From JAKAGZ01 sp035266865 (GTDB lineage Bacteria; Bacteroidota; Ignavibacteria; Ignavibacteriales; Ignavibacteriaceae), in NCBI GenBank assembly GCA_035266865.1, contig DATFMR010000002.1, forward strand, positions 1 to 14,044: a stretch of DNA of 14,044 bases, read 5' to 3'. Each line of letters starts with the position of its first letter. The stretch's first letter is position 1. The notes beneath the pieces are model-generated. The model saw nothing but the letters and a program-made list of their open reading frames with translations, was not told the origin of the DNA and ran no database searches. Made by a program: the position numbers and the translations under genes. Of this stretch, positions 1-4,941 are shown one piece after another.

Positions 1-156
1 AGCGTTGTTTCGTACAGACATTAATAATATTGAGTATTCGGGTTTTGCATTGAAATTCATTCCTCTCTGTAAATTTATTCCTTCCGAAGCGACTAATTCT
101 GAGTAAGAAATAATTTCGTCTGTTTTAAATTGAGGTTTTGGAAAGAAGGATTTCAT
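1..156 (-). CDS. Partial gene (N-terminal 52 codons), probable HNH-type endonuclease
   Basis: An open frame starts with ATG at 156 and stays open to the left edge of the window, so the 3' part is missing. The start overlaps the TGA of the upstream DUF5131 gene in an ATGA arrangement, typical of translationally coupled genes. AAGGA lies about 13 bases upstream, so reinitiation is more likely than independent initiation. The 52 residues contain SYSELVASEGINLQRGMNF (residues 18-36) followed by YSILLMSVRNNA (41-52). From memory this Leu-Gln-Arg-Gly-Met-Asn plus Leu-Met-Ser-x-Arg-x-Asn-Ala pattern is seen near the N terminus of HNH endonucleases with an SRA-like or other N-terminal recognition domain. 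The catalytic part lies outside the window, so the nuclease call is tentative. The existence of the gene is much more certain than its function. It is the third gene of the tcmP operon. Confidence 0.6.
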   Translation of the reverse strand, partial: MKSFFPKPQFKTDEIISYSELVASEGINLQRGMNFNAKPEYSILLMSVRNNA

Positions 157-887
157 AAACGAATTAATTTCCTTCTCAATTTAGGTTGTGGCATTTCGCT
201 CCAGATTTTTTTATCAAGTGTTCTTCCAGTCTTTTTCTTGTGTACTCCGCCCCATTGTTTAAAGAAAAACGGAACGTTTTGTTTTTTACATTTGTCCCTA
301 ATTATGCGCACCCATTCAGGATCCATATATCTTGATCTTGGACCGGATTCTCCGCCGACAATAACCCAATCAATATCTCTTAAACCAATTCTCGAAATTT
401 TTCCAATTAAAGGTTCAATGGATAAAAACCGAACAGCAGCAGGGACCTTGCGTAAATGATTTACTCTAAAAGTATAATCCTGATTCTCTACGCTAACGCC
501 CATCCAAATATTTTTAGACCAAGGCAAGTAAGGTGATAATTCCTCCAATCTACTTGCACGTTTTGTTAATATTTGAAACGTGTGCCAATGTGCTTTAACC
601 ATTACATCAAATACTTTTCGGATAAATTCAAGAGGAATATTTTCGTGAAATAAATCACTCATAGAATTAACAAAAATTGTACGTGGTTTTTTCCAGCTCA
701 ATGGTTCTTGAACTACATCTTCATGTAAAGTCAATTCAAATTCATTTACATACCTCACAGAACCCATAAATTTCAATCTTTTAGCCATTCTTTCAGCATA
801 GCAATTTTTACAACCAGGGCTAGTTTTGTTACATCCAGTTACGGGATTCCAAGTTGATTCTGTCCATTCAATTGTTGTTTGTGCCAT
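153..887 (-). CDS. Three-Cys-motif Gp37/Gp68 family protein (DUF5131), radical-SAM-like
   Basis: This 244-residue protein belongs to the phage Gp37/Gp68 (DUF5131) family. The N terminus has the typical IEWTESTWNPVTGC followed by a CX6CX2C cluster (C19, C26, C29) and YAE. Family members are regarded as related to radical SAM/spore photoproduct lyase TIM barrels, although the spacing differs from the classic CX3CX2C. Other family landmarks are VNSMSDLFHE (about 73-82), QILTKR (about 104), GVSVENQ (about 131), RFLSIEPL (about 152) and VIVGGESG near 175, ending with FFFKQWGG. The length is normal for the family. The protein is presumably cytoplasmic and binds an Fe-S cluster, but the substrate is unknown. 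It begins 1 base after the tcmP stop codon and overlaps the next gene by 4 bases. The family call is strong; no biochemical role can be given. Confidence 0.93.
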   Translation of the reverse strand: MAQTTIEWTESTWNPVTGCNKTSPGCKNCYAERMAKRLKFMGSVRYVNEFELTLHEDVVQEPLSWKKPRTIFVNSMSDLFHENIPLEFIRKVFDVMVKAHWHTFQILTKRASRLEELSPYLPWSKNIWMGVSVENQDYTFRVNHLRKVPAAVRFLSIEPLIGKISRIGLRDIDWVIVGGESGPRSRYMDPEWVRIIRDKCKKQNVPFFFKQWGGVHKKKTGRTLDKKIWSEMPQPKLRRKLIRL

Positions 888-888
888 A

Positions 889-2004
889 TTAAATAATCTT
901 AACTAAAATAGTTCTTGATTTATCTTCCAAATAAAATCCATTTACGTCCTTACCGTCAAGTGAAATTCGTGTAATTTTGTTTTCTTTAAATAGTTTATTT
1001 AAACATTTATTTACATCTCTAGGTAAAAATTCAAGGTCATAACCAAAATCCTTTAATTCTTCATTTGTTTTTCCATCTGAAAGATCAATAAATTTTAATA
1101 TTTTATCAACTAAATTTGCTGCTTCATATTCCTCAAAAAAAGATGGATCAGTAATTCCTTTAAATCCTCTTCCGCTATTTTTATCAATTCTCCATTTGGC
1201 TTCTACCATTTTTTGATATCCTAACTTATTATGCGTAAAAAAGAAAAGACAATATACGTTTGTTTTATCCCTTTCAATCACAAAGGTTTGAACATATGGA
1301 ATTTCCATATATCTTTTAAATTTAATTTTAATATTATTTATAAGTTTTTTAGCACTCGATATATCTGGTATTTCACCGCTAAATAATTCATTAAGAAAAT
1401 ACTTTATGGCTTTGCCTTCAGGGAAATCATCTCTAATTGTTTTTACCGCAAATCTATACATATAAAATATTGGTATGAATAATAATACCTCCACATTATC
1501 ATTAGATAATAATTTTTTTAACTCGCTAGGATTAATATCTTTATAGCCCCATGGGTCAATAAACACAAGAGCCTTTTCCTGATATGTTAACTTTTTAAAT
1601 CTGTCAATTAGCTTTGGTAATAATTCACTAAAAGATAATTTTTCATATTTGATAATTAAATTTGCAACTTGCCTTTTGTTATCAATTAAACTTTTTATCC
1701 TATCAACCTTATAGATATTTTTTTCTATTATTGATTTTTCAGAATCATTTAGAAATATTTTATATTCCTTACTTGATAAATTATTATCCTCTAAATGTTT
1801 ATAAAAGGTTTCAATTGCAGTAATCGAGCTTCCTTTACTCCCATCTTTATAGATTCCTTCACCAGCAAATAAATCCAAATAGAGAACCGTTTTTATATGC
1901 TTAACCCTTTCTAAAATATTTAGATACATTCCTAAGTATACGTTTAATAACTCTACTTTAGATTTAGAATGTTCCTCCAAAATCTCTTTGGTGCTTTTTC
2001 CCAT
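889..2004 (-). CDS. tcmP: Three-Cys-motif partner protein TcmP
   Basis: This 371-residue protein matches the TcmP family, named because its genes nearly always sit next to a three-Cys (Gp37/Gp68) gene, as here. The N-terminal HSKSKVELLNVYLGMYLNIL (12-31) is typical. It is followed by LDLFAGEG (43-50), which resembles SAM-binding motif I of class I methyltransferases, an acidic strand end IFLND (83-87), and FIDPWG (148-153), which resembles methyltransferase motif IV. The last 75 or so residues look like a small winged-helix domain (NEELKDFGYD through ITRISLDGKDVNGFYLED). The methyltransferase-like reading is inference from these motifs; the family's function is not established. The gene is strikingly AT-rich, with heavy use of AAA, ATA and TTA codons compared with the glycosyltransferase genes, which suggests horizontal transfer. 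It is the first gene of the operon, and AGGT about 8 bases upstream is a weak ribosome binding site. Confidence 0.9.
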   Translation of the reverse strand: MGKSTKEILEEHSKSKVELLNVYLGMYLNILERVKHIKTVLYLDLFAGEGIYKDGSKGSSITAIETFYKHLEDNNLSSKEYKIFLNDSEKSIIEKNIYKVDRIKSLIDNKRQVANLIIKYEKLSFSELLPKLIDRFKKLTYQEKALVFIDPWGYKDINPSELKKLLSNDNVEVLLFIPIFYMYRFAVKTIRDDFPEGKAIKYFLNELFSGEIPDISSAKKLINNIKIKFKRYMEIPYVQTFVIERDKTNVYCLFFFTHNKLGYQKMVEAKWRIDKNSGRGFKGITDPSFFEEYEAANLVDKILKFIDLSDGKTNEELKDFGYDLEFLPRDVNKCLNKLFKENKITRISLDGKDVNGFYLEDKSRTILVKII

Positions 2005-2142
2005 TGATAGACCTAAGTTTTATTAATCGTAGGTTTCTTGATTCGTCTCCCTGCCCATTGGTAGTAAACTTAAGAAATGTAACCCCAAACCGCTACTAAA
2101 TAATAAGATTTGATTACCTTTTACAAAATGCGGGTGGGCCCC

Positions 2143-2396
2143 GTGAGATAGAATTATTTTTAGACTTCAGAACAATTAATCGTTTTATCTCAAGGGTTAA
2201 ACTCGTGAGATAGGGAATTTTTAAAGTTTGGGTTTAATCGAGGTTTTATCTCACGGGCTAAACGCGTGAGATAGGGAATTTTTAAAGTTTGAGTTTAATC
2301 GAGGTTTTATCTCACGGCTTAAACGCGTGAGATAGGGAATTTTTAAAGTTTGGGTTTAATCGAGGTTTTATCTCACGGGTTAAAAGATATAGGGAA
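2143..2396. repeat. Tandem array of ~61 bp units with palindromic GTGAGATA/TATCTCAC cores
   Basis: GTGAGATA recurs at 2143, 2205, 2266 and 2327, giving periods of 62, 61 and 61 bases, and a degenerate trailing piece (gatataggg) sits at 2387-2394. Units 2 to 4 are nearly identical across their AATTTTTAAAGTTTG and TTTAATCGAGG interiors, while unit 1 is diverged but alignable. Adjacent units form hairpins: TATCTCACG, a 9-base loop, CGTGAGATA at 2247-2273 and again at 2308-2334, with an imperfect copy at 2186-2212. The array fills most of the 375-base gap between the ICMT-like gene and tcmP, both transcribed leftward. It touches the 3' end of the ICMT-like gene, whose stop codon is at 2380-2382. 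It may act as a transcription barrier or 3' stabiliser for that gene, or be a parasitic repeat. Confidence 0.9.
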
Positions 2397-3060
2397 TAAA
2401 CTTTTTTGTTCTTTTCGAATATTCCTCAAATTGTTTCCCGTACCTGCCTGCGAGGTATTTATCGAGTTTCGGGATATTATAAAACGCAAAGAATAAAAAC
2501 AAAAACGCGGGAATAAATACCGAGTAAATGTTCCGCGTAACAACCGCGTACGCAATTACCCACAAAAGATCACCGAAATAATTTATGTGCATTGAGTAAC
2601 GGAATAAACCTTCAGTGTAGAGTTTTCCTTTGTTGGACGGGTCTTTTTTCCATTTGTCGCGCGCCAGCTCGGATCGCGTGTTTAAATAAGAGCCGGACAG
2701 GAACAACGCAATGGCAATATCATCAATAAAACTTAGTTCCGTTTTGCAGGTATAACCGATCATCGCAAACCCGATATAATAAACTGCGTAAGCAACAGGA
2801 ATGCTGAAAGCCTCATCCCAGGGGATTCTACGTTTTATTAAATAAAACATAGTGAAAGTTATTCTTATAAATACGATGCAGTTAAAGACGAAGAGAATTA
2901 CGTGGCGCGCAAATAAACCGGAGGGGTTTTCATTCCCGGTAATTGTACTGTAACCGTTACCGAAGAGAATCCAAAAACTTAAAAAGAGAATAACAATTTC
3001 AAATAATTTCATCACGATTTTTTGAGGTGTACTTTTGTCCTTTTGCCCGTACATATCCAT
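2380..3060 (-). CDS. ICMT/DUF1295-like integral membrane protein (putative methyltransferase or reductase fold)
   Basis: This 226-residue polytopic membrane protein has hydrophobic segments near residues 18-35, 52-73, 85-102, 111-124 and 164-193. The C-terminal part carries the layout of the isoprenylcysteine carboxyl methyltransferase and DUF1295/steroid 5-alpha-reductase-like families. It has a Gly-Leu-Phe-Arg-Tyr-Ser-Met-His-Ile-Asn-Tyr-Phe-Gly-Asp stretch at 151-164 (compare the usual Arg-His-Pro-Asn-Tyr, here with Ile in place of Pro), then the closing RYGKQFEEYSKRTKKFIPYIF. These families bind SAM or NADPH in the membrane; the substrate here cannot be inferred. M1 (3060) and M3 (3054) are both possible starts, and the GGA just upstream fits M3 slightly better. 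The stop codon lies at the edge of the 61 bp repeat array. The gene is divergent from the next gene to the right, with about 220 bases between them. Confidence 0.75.
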   Translation of the reverse strand: MDMYGQKDKSTPQKIVMKLFEIVILFLSFWILFGNGYSTITGNENPSGLFARHVILFVFNCIVFIRITFTMFYLIKRRIPWDEAFSIPVAYAVYYIGFAMIGYTCKTELSFIDDIAIALFLSGSYLNTRSELARDKWKKDPSNKGKLYTEGLFRYSMHINYFGDLLWVIAYAVVTRNIYSVFIPAFLFLFFAFYNIPKLDKYLAGRYGKQFEEYSKRTKKFIPYIF

Positions 3061-3133
3061 TCCGGGTGCCTTTGTTTTATTTGTGTTTTTAAAAGTAATG
3101 AAATGTCTGTGTAAAATAAATTTGTCCTCCTAT

Positions 3134-3162
3134 TGTAGAAAAGCATCGCGATGCGTCTTTAT
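3134..3162. repeat. Short palindrome with a perfect 12-base GCATCGCGATGC core
   Basis: GCATCGCGATGC at 3143-3154 is a perfect palindrome. The flanks (tgtagaaaa on the left, gtctttat on the right) look like a decayed version of the GTAGAGACG...CGTCTCTAC ends seen in the palindromes at 4145-4169 and 4393-4444. It lies in the intergenic region between divergent genes and is best read as a member of a dispersed REP-like family with variable centres. An operator is an alternative, since the site sits between two divergent starts. Confidence 0.6.
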
Positions 3163-3220
3163 TGAAATTTATGATATTTTAAACAAATTTTAATGGTTAT
3201 TTACTTGGGACTCCTGCCTC

Positions 3221-3250
3221 TTGCAAATCAATTTTCTTTTGCTAAATTTC
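3221..3250 (+). promoter_or_regulatory. Candidate Bacteroidota-type promoter (TTG-N19-TAAATTTC)
   Basis: TTG at 3221-3223 is followed by exactly 19 bases and then TAAATTTC at 3243-3250. This matches the Bacteroidota -33 TTG / -7 TAnnTTTG pattern except for the last base. Transcription would begin near 3257, about 25 bases before the preferred start codon at 3283. It was found by eye only and no alternative was scored. Confidence 0.4.
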
Positions 3251-3282
3251 AGCCGGATAAAAAACAATAAATGAGGGTGCGT

Positions 3283-4107
3283 ATGAAAAAAACCTTTTTG
3301 TTCCTGCCTTTTCTTTTAATCATCTCCGGTTTTATTTACAATCACATTATCGACGAAAAAATGAAACAGCTATTGCAGCAGTTAAATGTTTCTGACAGCT
3401 ACGCACAGGAGATGATATTTTCAGGCTGTTCCGGAAATTATTTCAATCCCCCGAATCTTAAAGCAATTAAAGGGCTTGCCTCCGGCGACCGTACATCACT
3501 TGTGCCGATTGTGGGAAAATATATAAAGGATTTTACCTCCTCACAGGATTTTATAAAACGTTATAACAACTACCGGGAAACAAAAAAGCCGAAAGAACCG
3601 GAAAAACCGAAAACAATCGCTCAGATGAAAGACGAACAGCGCAAGGGCATTAAAGAGGGAATTGTAAACCTCGAGCAGACAAAAAAACAAACGCCGAAAG
3701 ACCAGCAGGGAATTTACGATGATATGATACAACAGTATAAAGAACAGTTAAAAACAATCGATGATCCTGACAACCCTATGTTTAGTCCGGAAATGGAAAA
3801 GATATTTAACGACAGCTACCAGCAGCAAATGACGGAATACAATGCAAAACTTTCTGAATGGAAAAAAGAGTACCCGGCGGATAATCCTAAACCGATGATA
3901 AGGACCTGGGTAAATACTTTCCTGGAAAAAACCGCAGATGTGAACTACAATGCAAAAACAGCCACCGGTCAGTACGGAAAGGATATTTTTGTGGATCAGA
4001 AATATGAACGGAAAGACGGTGTCTGGAAAATGGGTTACCGCGCGGGCAAAGCCCCGATGGATGCGGCAAGAAGTTTTGCACAGGGTTGGTTGAGTGAGTT
4101 GAAGTGA
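3283..4107 (+). CDS. Exported or membrane-anchored protein of unknown function
   Basis: I do not recognise a family. The ATG at 3283 is preferred over the in-frame ATG at 3271 because GAGGG at 3273-3277 sits about 6 bases before it and the resulting N terminus (MKKTFLFLPFLLIISGF) is a clean signal or anchor sequence. That gives 274 residues. No lipobox or clear cleavage site is visible, so it may remain anchored. The signal is followed by a helical stretch, a Lys/Pro/Glu-rich linker (KKPKEPEKPK at 101-110), a Gln/Lys-rich helical middle (about 113-200) and a C-terminal globular-looking part with tryptophans (RTWVNTFLEK, GVWKMGYRAGK, QGWLSEL). Only one Cys pair-like site (SGCSGN) is present. 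It has its own candidate promoter and appears monocistronic. It probably acts in the periplasm or at the cell surface. Confidence 0.75.
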   Translation: MKKTFLFLPFLLIISGFIYNHIIDEKMKQLLQQLNVSDSYAQEMIFSGCSGNYFNPPNLKAIKGLASGDRTSLVPIVGKYIKDFTSSQDFIKRYNNYRETKKPKEPEKPKTIAQMKDEQRKGIKEGIVNLEQTKKQTPKDQQGIYDDMIQQYKEQLKTIDDPDNPMFSPEMEKIFNDSYQQQMTEYNAKLSEWKKEYPADNPKPMIRTWVNTFLEKTADVNYNAKTATGQYGKDIFVDQKYERKDGVWKMGYRAGKAPMDAARSFAQGWLSELK

Positions 4108-4124
4108 GAAATGTATAGTATGTT

Positions 4125-4173
4125 GAGACGGACCACTGATCAAAAGAGACGGATCGGTGATCCGTCTCTACGA
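4125..4173. repeat. Perfect 11-bp-stem palindrome preceded by a partial direct repeat
   Basis: AGAGACGGATC (4145-4155), GGT, GATCCGTCTCT (4159-4169) form a perfect 11-base stem with a 3-base loop. A partial copy of the left arm, GAGACGGACCACTGATC (4125-4141), occurs 21 bases upstream of GAGACGGATCGGTGATC (4146-4162). The palindrome ends in CCGTCTCTACGA (4162-4173), which is repeated exactly at 4433-4444. It lies 17 bases after the stop of the exported protein gene and could terminate its transcript, but no T-run follows. It is better read as a REP-like element. Confidence 0.8.
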
Positions 4174-4382
4174 AAACAAATAATTTAAGTTCGATAATTC
4201 TTCAATTTAAATCCGTTTGCACAAAACGAATCCGCAATTTCGGGCATAAATCCTATCAATGGCAACCACGGTATTATGACCATATAATCCGTAACGAAAA
4301 AGACCTTTACCGGGTAAGAAAATATATTAATTTGAATCCTCTCCAATGGGCATTGGGAGATGATGAGGAGTATGAGGGATGA
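4170..4382 (+). pseudogene. REP-associated tyrosine transposase (RAYT) C-terminal remnant
   Basis: An open frame from 4170 to the TGA at 4380-4382 translates to residues typical of the C-terminal third of RAYT/Y1 (IS200-like) transposases. It runs KTNNLSSIILQFKSVCTKRI, then WQPRYYDHIIRNEKDLY, then RVRKYINLNPLQWALGDDEE. The matching family pattern is FKS..TKRI ... WQ..YY.HIIR....L..IR.YI..NP..W. An in-frame TGA at 4158 lies inside the upstream palindrome. There is no start codon with a ribosome binding site, and the N-terminal domain with the His-hydrophobic-His motif is absent. It is therefore a 5'-truncated relic. Its reading begins just where the palindrome's conserved end (CTCTACGA) stops, and a second palindrome starts about 10 bases after the stop, as expected for a RAYT with its own REP elements. 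Confidence 0.85.
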
Positions 4383-4392
4383 AATTATGAGA

Positions 4393-4444
4393 GGGGCACC
4401 CGTCAAGACTCGGTCTTGCCGATGCTGATGCCCCGTCTCTACGA
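4393..4444. repeat. Compound palindrome downstream of the RAYT remnant
   Basis: GGGGCA (4393-4398) pairs with TGCCCC (4429-4434), and inside it CAAGAC, TCG, GTCTTG (4404-4418) forms a nested hairpin. The right end CCGTCTCTACGA (4433-4444) is identical to the right end of the palindrome on the other side of the RAYT relic (4162-4173). The left flank (atgagaggggca) is a decayed counterpart of GTAGAGACGGGGCA. It is probably another member of the same REP-like family with a different centre. Confidence 0.7.
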
Positions 4445-4580
4445 TAAATTTTTATTGCATTAATTATTTGTGTTTCTTATTCTTTCATAAAATGGGGACT
4501 TTCAAATACAAATATCGAATTGAATCCTCAAAACCGAAATTGTGGAATTTTATCTGTTAGCTAAGCATAAGGAAATAAGT

Positions 4581-4835
4581 ATGAAATATTATTACGTATA
4601 TGTACTTCAATCACAAAAGGATAAAAATTTTTATACAGGGTATACTAATAATATAAATAGAAGGATTAGAGAACACAATGAAGGAAAAAATCTATCAACA
4701 AAAAACAGGAGACCATTTAAACTAATCTATTGGGAAGGCTGTTTAAATCAAAAGGATGCAACTTCAAGAGAAAAATACTTAAAAACAGCCTGGGGAAAAA
4801 GATATATAAAAAATCGATTAAAAAATTACTTATAA
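4581..4835 (+). CDS. GIY-YIG nuclease family protein (UPF0213/YhbQ-like)
   Basis: This small single-domain protein has 84 residues when the ATG at 4581 is used. That start is preferred because AAGGA at 4569-4573 is 7 bases upstream and the protein then begins directly with the domain (MKYYYVYVLQS). The alternative in-frame ATG at 4542 adds 13 unlike residues. The GIY-YIG signature is present as YVYVLQ (5-10) and NFYTGYTNN (16-24), followed by RRIREHNEGK (27-36) and a C-terminal ATSREKYLKTAWGKRYI whose Glu (residue 64) is the likely metal-binding residue. Homologues are stand-alone proteins of 80-100 residues, often in several copies per genome. Proposed roles are structure-selective DNA cleavage or repair, but most are uncharacterised. 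The gene is AT-rich. Its stop codon is 3 bases before the left arm of a long inverted repeat, and it converges on the heptosyltransferase gene. Confidence 0.88.
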   Translation: MKYYYVYVLQSQKDKNFYTGYTNNINRRIREHNEGKNLSTKNRRPFKLIYWEGCLNQKDATSREKYLKTAWGKRYIKNRLKNYL

Positions 4836-4838
4836 GGC

Positions 4839-4941
4839 GTTCAGCCCGTGAGATAGAGACATTAAAGATGACAATATTTTGGATATCCCAATTTGCTTTA
4901 TTGTGTCGCCTGGTTTAGTTGCTTTATCTCATGGGCTGAAC
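4839..4941. repeat. Long inverted repeat between convergent genes
   Basis: GTTCAGCCCGTGAGATA (4839-4855) and TATCTCATGGGCTGAAC (4925-4941) are inverted copies matching at 16 of 17 positions, separated by 69 bases. The left arm begins 3 bases after the GIY-YIG stop codon. The right arm contains the last codons (Val-Gln-Pro-Met-Arg) and part of the stop of the heptosyltransferase gene on the other strand. The GTGAGATA...TATCTCA ends match the units of the 2143-2396 array, but the interior is unrelated. It may serve as a bidirectional transcription barrier or be a small non-autonomous element. Confidence 0.85.

Noticed and set aside
130..459. Plus-strand open frame over the 3' half of the DUF5131 gene
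   Set aside because: It lies opposite a well-supported family member and shows no recognisable protein features.
2143..2396. Possible CRISPR array because of regular 61-bp spacing and palindromic repeats
   Set aside because: The intervals between palindromes are near-identical rather than unique spacers, there are only four units, and no cas gene is visible. It is a tandem repeat.
3541..4143. Minus-strand open frames opposite the exported-protein gene
   Set aside because: The plus-strand gene has a signal sequence, ribosome binding site and promoter; the antisense frames have none of these.
4185..4406. Minus-strand 73-codon hydrophobic open frame
   Set aside because: It is antisense to the RAYT relic, whose translation clearly matches a known family; the hydrophobicity is a by-product of the complementary strand.
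4542..4580. Longer N terminus of the GIY-YIG protein from ATG 4542
   Set aside because: No ribosome binding site precedes it, the extra 13 residues are not part of the domain, and the ATG at 4581 has AAGGA at good spacing.
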